In this document: piece by piece, positions 44,237 to 52,024 of the stretch
How positions within the stretch are numbered: position 1 is the first letter of the stretch
Layout: each line of letters starts with the position of its first letter
Origin: Acidobacteriota bacterium
Lineage (GTDB): Bacteria > Acidobacteriota > Thermoanaerobaculia > Multivoradales > Multivoraceae
Assembly: GCA_026707545.1 (NCBI GenBank)
Contig: JAPOWR010000001.1
Coordinates: 248,001 to 312,000 of the forward strand
Direction: 5' to 3'
DNA: 64,000 nt
Translations under genes and position numbers: made by a program
The notes under the pieces: model-generated
The model's database searches: none
What the model was told of the DNA's origin: nothing
What the model saw: the letters and a program-made list of their open reading frames with translations, nothing else

Positions 44237-44977
44237 GGCCCCGGTGGTCGCGCACGCCTCTACGGCTGCTGCCATCTCGCCCATCGAGAAGAACACGAAG
44301 TCGGTCGTTGGCACCGTCTCCACGCGCTCGGTAGCGCCCCAGCTTCCGCCCTCCGAGAGCCGTTGGCGGTCGATCCAGGCATTGGCGAGCCCGAACCGGT
44401 TCGCCGGCACATGGTCGTGGTGCAGGCTCTGAGCGGTGTGCAGGATGTCGGACCGGTCTAGCCCGAAGTCGGACTTGAGGTGCTGTAGCAGGTACTCGAA
44501 GTTCCGGTCGGCCGGCTTGTACGAGCCGATGTCCTCGGCGGTGTAGATCGCGTCGAACTCGACTCCGAGCTTGCGGTTCGATCCGGCGATGCCGGCCCGG
44601 TGGACGTTCGAGAGAATGACGAGCCGGAAGTGCCGTTTGAGGACGCGTAGCGCGTCGGCCGTATCGGCGAACGCCGGCCAGTCCGGCACGGAGGCGCCGA
44701 AGGTCCCGTCGAGTTCCGGGTCCGTTCGCAGGCCCAGGCGGTCGGCGATGCGTCGATGCACACGGGCCAACAGGTCGGGATAGAGCAGATCAGGCGTCTC
44801 CTGCTCTTGAAGGCTCTCGCACTGGCCGAACGCAAGCAGCGCCGCGTCGCGGGTGACTTCGGCGGCCGGGTTTCGCATGATCAGCGGCTGCAGCGCGTCC
44901 CAGATGCCGGTCTCCCAGTCGATCAGGGTGCCATAGCAGTCGAAGGTCAGGACGCGGTAGTCGGTGAGTCGTCGCAC
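44234..44977 (-). CDS. Haloacid dehalogenase type II-like hydrolase
   Basis: 247 residues of the HAD superfamily, closest by motif to L-2-haloacid dehalogenases. The nucleophile region is LTFDCYGTLIDWETGIWDAL, motif II LVILSNVHRAGI, the lysine is in GSYKPADRNFEYLL, and motif III is near LHTAQSLHHDH. It would hydrolyse a small acid or phosphate ester in the cytosol, but the real substrate is unknown. It is convergent with Ppx. Confidence 0.9.
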   Translation of the reverse strand: MRRLTDYRVLTFDCYGTLIDWETGIWDALQPLIMRNPAAEVTRDAALLAFGQCESLQEQETPDLLYPDLLARVHRRIADRLGLRTDPELDGTFGASVPDWPAFADTADALRVLKRHFRLVILSNVHRAGIAGSNRKLGVEFDAIYTAEDIGSYKPADRNFEYLLQHLKSDFGLDRSDILHTAQSLHHDHVPANRFGLANAWIDRQRLSEGGSWGATERVETVPTTDFVFFSMGEMAAAVEACATTGA

Positions 44978-45078
44978 GGTCGGTCGAGGCTACATGGGAT
45001 CGAGGTTCTCCAACCTGCCGCCGGCGCTTCTTGATGCGACGGAGCGCTTCGAGTAGGGTGGTGCACCGTACTATGAGA

Positions 45079-45092
45079 TATGGGGACCCATA
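45079..45092. promoter_or_regulatory. Palindromic operator candidate of vapBC
   Basis: TATGGG-GA-CCCATA is a perfect 6-2-6 palindrome ending at the base before the antitoxin GTG start. A wider ACTAT...ATAGT pair surrounds it. It contains the probable ribosome-binding GGGG, so a bound VapB would block both transcription and translation initiation; this is inference. Confidence 0.6.
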
Positions 45093-45338
45093 GTGAAGAC
45101 CACGATCGAGATCTCGGACGACCTGGCGAGAGAGGCGAAGGCCCATGCGGCGAGTGAGAACATCACGTTGCGGGAGCTGTTCGAGCGTGGGTTGCGGATG
45201 GCGATCAAGGTTGACCGGGAAGCCGCGGGCTTTACGCTGAGAGATGCAAGCGTCGACGGCGACGGTCTGGAGCCGGAGTTTCAGGGTGCCGATTGGGCTC
45301 GCATCCGCGAAGCCATCTATGAGGGCCGCGGGGGTTGA
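45093..45338 (+). CDS. vapB: VapB-type antitoxin
   Basis: 81 residues, GTG start. The N-terminal MKTTIEISDDLAREAKAHAASENITLRELFERGLR, seen as KTTIEISDDLAREAK and NITLRELFERGL, is the ribbon-helix-helix dimerisation and DNA-binding part. The C-terminus (DWARIREAIYEGRGG) should bind the toxin. It is directly preceded by a palindrome and overlaps the toxin start by 4 bases. It is the second TA pair in the window, unrelated in sequence to the FitAB pair. Confidence 0.9.
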   Translation: MKTTIEISDDLAREAKAHAASENITLRELFERGLRMAIKVDREAAGFTLRDASVDGDGLEPEFQGADWARIREAIYEGRGG

Positions 45339-45769
45339 TCGCCACCGACACGAACATCCTCGTGTACGCCCACCGCGCCGACTCCGAATGGCACGAACGA
45401 GCCGCGGCGTGTATGTCGGTTCTCGCCGAGGGGCGCGTGGCTTGGGGGCTGCCCTGGCCGTGCGTTCACGAGTTTCTGGCCACGGTTACGCGCCCAGGGA
45501 TCTACCGTCCACCTTCGACGCTGGAGGCTGCGATCGAGCAGGTGGACGCCTGGCTCGAGTCTCCGGTGGCTGAACTCCTGACGGAGACGTTCGCCCACTG
45601 GGAGTTGCTGAAGGGCCTACTCCGTCAAGGACAGGTCAGAGGGCCGATGGTCCACGACGCACGCGTGGCTTCCTTGTGCCTCGCGCACGGAGTCACCGAG
45701 TTCTGGACCGCCGACCGCGACTTCAGCAGGTTTCCCGAGTTGCCGGCCCGGAATCCGCTGCTGGGTTGA
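45335..45769 (+). CDS. vapC: VapC-type PIN-domain ribonuclease toxin
   Basis: 144 residues, TTG start overlapping the antitoxin stop. Acidic active-site residues are in IATDTNILVYAHR, VHEFLATVTRPG and VHDARVASLC, with the closing FWTADRDFSRFP. This is the VapC group with a YAHR motif, commonly paired with RHH antitoxins. It should act as an RNase restrained by VapB. It is convergent with the carboxylase gene, leaving 7 bases between. Confidence 0.92.
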   Translation: MIATDTNILVYAHRADSEWHERAAACMSVLAEGRVAWGLPWPCVHEFLATVTRPGIYRPPSTLEAAIEQVDAWLESPVAELLTETFAHWELLKGLLRQGQVRGPMVHDARVASLCLAHGVTEFWTADRDFSRFPELPARNPLLG

Positions 45770-45776
45770 GTGACAC

Positions 45777-48700
45777 TCACGGCCGGAACTGAATCGGCCG
45801 CGGCCTGAGCCGCCCCGACTGCGAGACGATCTTCCAGGCGGTCTCGAGCCACTCGCAGATCATCCGGCGAGTGTCCCGAGGATCGATCATCTCCTCGATC
45901 TGGAAGCGGGACAGCGGGCCGACCGGGCCGCGGGCGCCCTCGATCCTCGCCATCAGCTCGTCGCGGAGGGCCCGTGGGTCTTCGGCTTCGGCGAGCTGGC
46001 GCTTGTAGGCGGCTTCGATGCCGCCTTCGGGCGGGATGCCGCCGGTGTCCGCGGCGGGCCAGGCGACGCGCATGGAGGGTTCGGCGCGGGGCGTGGCGTA
46101 GTTGTTGCCGGCGACGCCGAAGCTGCGCCGCATGATGACGGTGAAGATGGGCACGGTGACCTGGGAGAAGGCGACCATCCACTGGCCGCCCCAGCGGATC
46201 GTGCCGGTGATCTCGTGTTCGAGGCCGACGGCGAAGCCGGGGTTGTCGACGAGGTTGAGCACCGGCAGGTGGAAGAGGTCGCAGAGGTCGAGGTGGCGGC
46301 TGAGCTTTCGGCAGCCGTCGGCGGTCAGAGCTCCGCCGTTCGTGTGCTGACTGTCCGAGGCGATCACTCCCATCGGGTGGCCGTTCATCCGCACGAAGCC
46401 GGTCACCTGATCGGTGCCCCATAGCGGGCCGATCTCGAAGAAGGAGTCCCTGTCCGCCATCAGCCGGATGGCGCGGCGGACGTCGAAGGTGGCCGTGCGC
46501 TTGCGGGGGATCAGGCTGAAGAGTTCCTCGTCGCGCCGGTCAACCGGGTCGTTCGCGTCCGGCGCCGCAACCGGCGGCGTCTCGAAGACGGAAGAGGGCA
46601 GGTAGGAGAGGAAGCGCCGGGTCAGAGCCATCGCTTCCTCTTCCGTCTCGGCGAGGTTGTCCACGGAGCCGTTACGGCAGTGGATGTGCCAACCGCCGAG
46701 ATCCTCCTTGGTGATGTCGTACCCCATTGCGGGGCGGACGACCGGCGGTCCGGCGACGAACAGCTGGGCGATGTCGCGGACCATGACGGAGAAGTGGCCG
46801 AGCACCGCCTTGGCGGCACCGATACCGACGACGCTGCCGAGCAGGAGGTTGACGACGGGAACGGTGCTCAGTTGTTCCGTGTACATCGTGCTGCCGAGAT
46901 GGCCGGGCAGGAAGGAGCCGCCGGCTCCCGCGACCCGCGGACGGCCCGCCTTGATCGCGCCGCGGCTTTCCTTCGCCTTGCTTTCGCCTTCCTTCTTCTG
47001 CTGAGGCACCATCGCCGCGACGCTGCCGCCTCCGGACGAGCCGTCGAGCAGTCGAAGGGAGGGCACCCGCATCTCGAGAGCCAGCCGATCGAGATGGCGG
47101 CTCTTCTCGCCGATCGCACCGTCCGCGTGACCGCCCCGAGAGGTGAAGTCGTCGGCGCAGACGACGGCCGTGCGGCCGTCGATCCGGCCCCAGCCACCGA
47201 CGTGGTTGGCCGGCGTGAAGTCGACGATCGCGCCCTCGTCGTCGTAGGAGGCGAAGCCGGCGATGCTGCCGATCTCGTGGAAGCTCCCGTCGTCGAGCAG
47301 GAGGTCGATGCGCTCGCGGCAGGTCAGTTTCCCCCGGCTGCGTTGGCGCACGACGCCGCGCTCGTCGGAGCTGGGCGCCAGACGCTTGTGCGCAAGCGCC
47401 TGCATCGTGGCGACGTCCTCAAGCTGCGGGGCCCAGGAGTCGTCCCGCCGTTCCGCCTGCGTCTCGCTCAGCGCCCCCTCATCCGGTGCGATGACCGCGA
47501 CGACCTGGCCCGCCGCCACCGTGTCGCCGGCCTGAAGCGGCTGCAATGCCGCGACCGTCCCGCTTGTCGCCGCGGCAACCTGGGACTCCATCTTCATCGC
47601 GCTGACGATCAGGAGCGGCTCGCCGGCAGCGACGCGGTCACCCTGAGCGACCCGGATCTCCAGGATCGAGCCCGCCATGGGACACTCGACGGCCTGTTGG
47701 CCGGGGCGGATCTCCAAATCGTCGGCCGTCGATCTCGCGTCGGTCGAGGTGCCGGCGCCGCCGGCCGGGGACACGCCGATCAGCGTGGCCTGCTGCCGGA
47801 GCAGGGTCAGGGCGCCGTTTCCGTCGGCGTCGGCGGCGGGGGAGAGAAGATCCGGATGCTCGGCGAGAAGCGTCGTCCGCGCGTCGCCGGCGCGCACGGC
47901 GGCGTGGGCGAGGATGGCCTGCAGTTGGCCCAGGTTCGTGGCCAGACCGCCGATATGAAACTCCCCGAGGGCCCGGAGAAGACGGTCGATCGCGGCGACG
48001 TAGGAGGACTGGCCGGAACCGAACGACGAGGAACTCGCCGCGATGACCTTGGCGAGCAGGGGGTCGAACTGGGGCGGTGGCGCGTAGCCGACGTAGCCGC
48101 AGCCGTCGACCCGTACGCCGGGGCCGGTGGGCTCCTTGTAGGCGCTTAGCGTTCCGCCCCCTCGAGCGACCACGCGGGCCTGGACGGCGGATCCGCGCGG
48201 TGCGCCGACCGCGTTCTGATCGCCGAGACCGAGCGAGGCGAGCGTGGCGCCGGACGCGATCCGGAACTGGGCCTCGACGAGATCGATCCCGGTCACCTGT
48301 TCGGTGACCGTGTGTTCGACCTGGATGCGCGCGTTGCACTCGATGAAGAAGTGCTCGCCGGTTTCGGGCACGACCAGGAACTCCACCGTTCCGGCGCTGC
48401 TGTAGCCGGCCGCGGCGACCAGCTTCACGGCATCGGCGAGGATGCGGTCCTTGAGATCGCCGTCCAAGCCAGGCGCCGGCGCGGTCTCGATGACCTTCTG
48501 GTTGCGCAACTGGACGGAGCAGTCCCGCTCGTGTAGGTGGACCACGTTGCCTTCATGGTCCGCGAGAACCTGGACTTCGATGTGGCGGGGACGCTCGATC
48601 AGCTTCTCGACGAACAGGGCGCCGGTGCCGAACGCCACCTTCGCCTCGCTGCGGCAGCGGGCGAACGCCTCGGTCAGCGCCTCGGCCGATGCGACTCGAC

Positions 48701-49220
48701 GCATGCCGCGGCCGCCTCCACCGGCGGCCGCCTTGAGCATCACCGGGTAGCCGAGACGCGCCGCCAGGTCGGCGGCGTCGGCAGGGGACGAGGTCGGGCC
48801 GTCGCTGCCCGGAACCACGGGAATGTCGAGGGAGGCTGCAAGCTGGCGGGAGCGCACCTTGTCGCCGAACAGCGAGAGCGCGGCCGGGGGCGGTCCCACG
48901 AAGACGAGACCGGCCTCTGCACACCGCTGCGCGAAAGCGGCGCTTTCCGCCAGGAAGCCGTAGCCGGGGTGGACGCAGTCGCAGCCGCTCCCACGCGCCG
49001 CCGTCACGAGGGCCTCCGCGTCGAGGTAGGCGGCTACGGCATCGTCCGGAGTGCCGTTTCCGATCTCGACGGCCGATGTCGTGAGACGGGTGTGAAGCGA
49101 GAGCGAATCGGCGGCCGGATAGACGCCCACCGATTCCATGCCGAGTGACGAGGCGGCCTGGACGATGCGAATGGCGATCTCGCCGCGGTTGCTGATCAGG
49201 ACCCGTTCGAGTTGCGGCAT
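45777..49220 (-). CDS. Single-chain biotin-dependent acyl-CoA carboxylase (BC-BCCP-CT)
   Basis: 1147-residue multienzyme. Biotin carboxylase (about 1-450) has ISNRGEIAIRI, KAAAGGGGRGMR, HLHERDCSVQLRNQK and ECNARIQVEHTVTE. The biotinyl domain (about 505-580) has the target lysine K543 in SAMKMES. The carboxyltransferase (about 600-1147) has LTCRERIDLLLDDGSFHEIG, GHFSVMVRD, and VDNPGFAVGLEHE. Most bacteria split these into two or more chains; long single-chain forms include the LCC type of mycobacteria. It carboxylates an acyl-CoA such as acetyl- or propionyl-CoA or longer. A Lys/Gly-rich insert (KKEGESKAKESRGAIKAGR) lies inside the CT part. Confidence 0.93.
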   Translation of the reverse strand: MPQLERVLISNRGEIAIRIVQAASSLGMESVGVYPAADSLSLHTRLTTSAVEIGNGTPDDAVAAYLDAEALVTAARGSGCDCVHPGYGFLAESAAFAQRCAEAGLVFVGPPPAALSLFGDKVRSRQLAASLDIPVVPGSDGPTSSPADAADLAARLGYPVMLKAAAGGGGRGMRRVASAEALTEAFARCRSEAKVAFGTGALFVEKLIERPRHIEVQVLADHEGNVVHLHERDCSVQLRNQKVIETAPAPGLDGDLKDRILADAVKLVAAAGYSSAGTVEFLVVPETGEHFFIECNARIQVEHTVTEQVTGIDLVEAQFRIASGATLASLGLGDQNAVGAPRGSAVQARVVARGGGTLSAYKEPTGPGVRVDGCGYVGYAPPPQFDPLLAKVIAASSSSFGSGQSSYVAAIDRLLRALGEFHIGGLATNLGQLQAILAHAAVRAGDARTTLLAEHPDLLSPAADADGNGALTLLRQQATLIGVSPAGGAGTSTDARSTADDLEIRPGQQAVECPMAGSILEIRVAQGDRVAAGEPLLIVSAMKMESQVAAATSGTVAALQPLQAGDTVAAGQVVAVIAPDEGALSETQAERRDDSWAPQLEDVATMQALAHKRLAPSSDERGVVRQRSRGKLTCRERIDLLLDDGSFHEIGSIAGFASYDDEGAIVDFTPANHVGGWGRIDGRTAVVCADDFTSRGGHADGAIGEKSRHLDRLALEMRVPSLRLLDGSSGGGSVAAMVPQQKKEGESKAKESRGAIKAGRPRVAGAGGSFLPGHLGSTMYTEQLSTVPVVNLLLGSVVGIGAAKAVLGHFSVMVRDIAQLFVAGPPVVRPAMGYDITKEDLGGWHIHCRNGSVDNLAETEEEAMALTRRFLSYLPSSVFETPPVAAPDANDPVDRRDEELFSLIPRKRTATFDVRRAIRLMADRDSFFEIGPLWGTDQVTGFVRMNGHPMGVIASDSQHTNGGALTADGCRKLSRHLDLCDLFHLPVLNLVDNPGFAVGLEHEITGTIRWGGQWMVAFSQVTVPIFTVIMRRSFGVAGNNYATPRAEPSMRVAWPAADTGGIPPEGGIEAAYKRQLAEAEDPRALRDELMARIEGARGPVGPLSRFQIEEMIDPRDTRRMICEWLETAWKIVSQSGRLRPRPIQFRP

Positions 49221-49324
49221 GGACTGACCCCGTCGGTTGAGGAAGGACGCGAGGATACAGGGGCGGCGCTAAGATCCGCCGCTTCCTGTGGCGGGCTCGT
49301 TCGACCGAGCTTGTATCCCTGTTC

Positions 49325-49813
49325 ATGCCCTTTACCTGCCGCAACGCGACGACTGACGACGCGGAAGCCCTCGTCGTCCTGGTCAACGACGCCTTTCAGA
49401 TCGAGGCGGACATGCTCACCGGCGACCGGATCGGGATTGGGGAGGTCAGGGATCGCCTCGAGCGCGGCGCCTTCCTCGTCTGCGATGCGGAGCGAGGGGC
49501 GCTGGACGGCTGCGTCTACGTCGAGCGCCGTGGCGAGACCGGCTATCTGGGTCTGGTCTCGGTGGCAACGGCGCGGCAGAGCGTCGGGATGGGCCGCGAT
49601 CTGATGGCAGCGGCCGAGAGTTGGCTGCGTGAGGCCGGATGCGGCGTCTTTCAGCTCTGGGTGCTCAGCACGCGGCCCGAACTCTCCGCCTGGTACACGC
49701 GGATGGGATATCGGCTGGTGCGCACCGAACCGTTCGAAGCGGTGAACCCGCCGCCCACTAGAAGGCCGCTTCGCCCGTGTCACTTCCTGGTGATGGAGCG
49801 CGATGCGGGCTAG
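49325..49813 (+). CDS. GNAT-family N-acetyltransferase
   Basis: 162 residues. It has an N-terminal RNATTDDAEALVVLVNDAF, beta-strand GYLGLVSVATARQSVGMGRDLMAAAESWL carrying the acetyl-CoA pyrophosphate-binding loop (VGMGRDLM), and the closing VLSTRPELSAWYTRMGYRL. It transfers an acetyl group to an unknown amine. It is divergent from the carboxylase with a 104-base gap and convergent with the secreted hypothetical. Confidence 0.9.
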   Translation: MPFTCRNATTDDAEALVVLVNDAFQIEADMLTGDRIGIGEVRDRLERGAFLVCDAERGALDGCVYVERRGETGYLGLVSVATARQSVGMGRDLMAAAESWLREAGCGVFQLWVLSTRPELSAWYTRMGYRLVRTEPFEAVNPPPTRRPLRPCHFLVMERDAG

Positions 49814-49842
49814 GACCGGGCCCGGCCCAGGACCTGGTTTGC

Positions 49843-50475
49843 CTACTGTTCTCTCAGCACGTCGTACAGGTCGAGCAACTGGCGTCTCAGGCGGCGCTGC
49901 TGAACTTGCTCCTCCAGCAGCTGCTCGAAGTCGTCCCGGGAGTCCAGGTAGCGACCCATCTGGGAGAGCAGGGAGAACTTGTCGTGGTCGTGGAAGCGTT
50001 CGTCGAGTTCGAGTAGCGCCTCGTAGTAGTCGAAGGTGTTCTTGATGTACCTGCTCTCCCCGGCCTCGGCCATGACCAGGGCCACGCGTCCGAAGGGCGC
50101 GACGAGAGACCGCCGCGAACCGGGCACCGCATGGGCGACGATCTTCACCTCGTCGCCCACGGCGAAGCGGTCGCGCATTTCCGGCGCGGTCATCGATCGG
50201 ACCGAGCAGTTGTCCTCGGTGATCTCGACCGTGACGACGTAGCGGGACCTGGGTACGGGCAGGTGCACCGAGCCTTCGTTCTGGACCTCCAGTTGATAGG
50301 CGCCGTCGTCTTCGGCCGGCAGGGCGGCCACCTCGGTCACGAAGCCCCGCAGGACGTAGATGTCCTGAGGGAACAGGGCGTGGTACGGGGGGCCCGGACA
50401 ATCCTGGCTGGCGGCGGGTGCCGCTGCCAGGGCAGCGCACAGGATGCCGCCCGGGACCGCCGCCCTTCGCCTCAT
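49843..50475 (-). CDS. Secreted hypothetical protein
   Basis: 210 residues; the ATG at 50475 overlaps the MATE stop by 4 bases. The signal peptide is RRRAAVPGGILCAALAAAPAASQ. The mature part starts DCPGPPYHALFPQDIYVLRG, contains a beta-rich region (VVTVEITEDNCSVRSM, GDEVKIVAHAVPGSRR) and ends in a charged helical tail (EEQVQQRRLRRQLLDLYDVL). The frame continues far upstream only as a shadow of the MATE gene. No family is recognised. It is co-transcribed with the MATE transporter. Confidence 0.7.
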   Translation of the reverse strand: MRRRAAVPGGILCAALAAAPAASQDCPGPPYHALFPQDIYVLRGFVTEVAALPAEDDGAYQLEVQNEGSVHLPVPRSRYVVTVEITEDNCSVRSMTAPEMRDRFAVGDEVKIVAHAVPGSRRSLVAPFGRVALVMAEAGESRYIKNTFDYYEALLELDERFHDHDKFSLLSQMGRYLDSRDDFEQLLEEQVQQRRLRRQLLDLYDVLREQ

Positions 50476-51911
50476 GCCGGCTCCGCGGCCTCCGCTCCCG
50501 CCTCGACAGTTAGCTCGGTGGCGACGGGCGGATCGCCTGGAGGCGCCGCGCCGCCGATCGTGTTGATCGCGGTACGAACGCCAGCCGTCAGCCACAGGAG
50601 CGCCACACTCGCGGAGACCACGGTTCCGACGAGCGACGAGTACCACACCCACTGGACGGGCCAGCGTAGCCAGAAGGTCACCGCCCAGGCGAGCGGTGCC
50701 GTGATCAGGATCACCCGCAGCAGGGAAAGCCAGAGTTCGGGAGAGCCGCGGCCAAGGCCCTGCAGTGTGCGACCGGTCAGGATCGAAATGCCGATGAACG
50801 GGTAGGCGAACACGACCACACGCAGGTAGTCGACGCCGAGGCTTCGGATGCCCGGGCTGTCGGTGAAGAAAGCGACGAGGCCGGGAGCCAGCACGTAGAA
50901 CGCGGCGGCGATCGCCATGCTGAGCAGGATCGTCCGCAACATGGCGTAGCGGACGATGCTGCGGAGCAGGTCGCCGCGGCGGGCGCCGTAGAACATCCCC
51001 ACCAGGGTGATCAGACCCGAAGCGACCGCGACCTGGGGCAGGATGACGACGTGGTCGAGGCGGCTGCCGATCTGGAGAGCGGCGACCGCGTCGGGCGTGT
51101 GTTCGACCAGGATGCGGTTGAGTATGCCGCCGCCCATCGACATGACCAGGAAGGACAGGGACGCCGGCAGGCCGATGACGCAGATGCTGCGCGTGATCGC
51201 TGGGTCGTAGCGGAAGTTCCGGAGGTTGAACCGGACATACGAGAGCCTGGCGACAAACAGCAGGTAGACGAAGGCCAGCGCCGCGATCGCCTGGCTCACG
51301 ATCGTGGCCAGGGCGGCACCCGCGACCCCCAGTCCGAAGGTGAAGATGAAGAGCGGGTCGAGGGCGATGTTGAGCAGCGTGGCCGCGCCCTGGATCATGA
51401 CGGGGGTCTTCACGTTGCCCTCTCCGGAGAGGATCGAGCGGAAGAAGACGGCCAGCACCATGAAGGGATAGCCGCAGGCGAGAATGCGGAAATAGTCCCA
51501 GGCCAGCGGCACGAGTTCCGCGGGCACGCCAAGCGCGTGGAGCAGCCGGATCCCGAAGATCAGCGCCGAGCCCGTGGTGGCCGCGGCGACGGCGGCGCCG
51601 ATCAGGACCGCGTGCTCCGCGGCGCGGTCGGCGCGGACCCGGTCGCGGGCGCCGATCGCCTGGGCGATGACCGCCGTGATGCCGGTGCCGAGGCCGAATG
51701 TCACGCCCATCGCCAGGAACACGAGCGGCATGTTGAAGGCGAGGGCGGTCAGCGCCTCCGGACTCACCCGGCCGACGAAGAACATGTCGACGATCATGTA
51801 GAGCGTCTGGATCGACATGCCGATCAGGATCGGCAACGCCAGCACCCACAGCGCCCGCCGCGGATTCGCGACGAAGCGGTCCAGGCGGTCGGCCCCGGGT
51901 CGCTCCTGCAT
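50472..51911 (-). CDS. MATE-family efflux transporter
   Basis: Inner-membrane Na+ or H+ antiporter of 479 residues with 12 hydrophobic segments in two related halves. The family pattern includes LPILIGMSIQTLYMIVDMFFVGRVSPEALTAL (seen as IGMSIQTLYMIVDMFFVGR), GTGITAVIAQAIGARDR, and in the second half GLITLVGMFYGARRGD. It exports drugs or metabolites. It is first in a two-gene operon with the secreted hypothetical, and divergent from the propeller/heme gene. Confidence 0.94.
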   Translation of the reverse strand: MQERPGADRLDRFVANPRRALWVLALPILIGMSIQTLYMIVDMFFVGRVSPEALTALAFNMPLVFLAMGVTFGLGTGITAVIAQAIGARDRVRADRAAEHAVLIGAAVAAATTGSALIFGIRLLHALGVPAELVPLAWDYFRILACGYPFMVLAVFFRSILSGEGNVKTPVMIQGAATLLNIALDPLFIFTFGLGVAGAALATIVSQAIAALAFVYLLFVARLSYVRFNLRNFRYDPAITRSICVIGLPASLSFLVMSMGGGILNRILVEHTPDAVAALQIGSRLDHVVILPQVAVASGLITLVGMFYGARRGDLLRSIVRYAMLRTILLSMAIAAAFYVLAPGLVAFFTDSPGIRSLGVDYLRVVVFAYPFIGISILTGRTLQGLGRGSPELWLSLLRVILITAPLAWAVTFWLRWPVQWVWYSSLVGTVVSASVALLWLTAGVRTAINTIGGAAPPGDPPVATELTVEAGAEAAEPA

Positions 51912-51970
51912 CGGCGGAGGTTACCCCGCGGGGGGCCGGAGGAGACTGCTCGCGCGCGATCTCGTTCCTG

Positions 51971-52020
51971 TATAGTCCGGGCCAACTGCACCCCAGGCCA
52001 TCTCTAGCAGGCACAGGAGG
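51971..52020 (+). promoter_or_regulatory. Candidate -10 box and strong ribosome-binding site
   Basis: TATAGT at 51971-51976 is a good -10 hexamer, though no convincing -35 was found. AGGAGG at 52015-52020, 4 bases before the ATG at 52025, is the strongest Shine-Dalgarno sequence noticed in the window. Together with the downstream terminator this points to a well-expressed single-gene transcript. Confidence 0.55.
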
Positions 52021-52024
52021 TCCC

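Noticed and set aside
45769..48149. Several long plus-strand frames opposite the carboxylase
   Set aside because: Composition (Arg, Gly, Ala, Asp) and lack of motifs mark them as shadows of the carboxylase reading frame.
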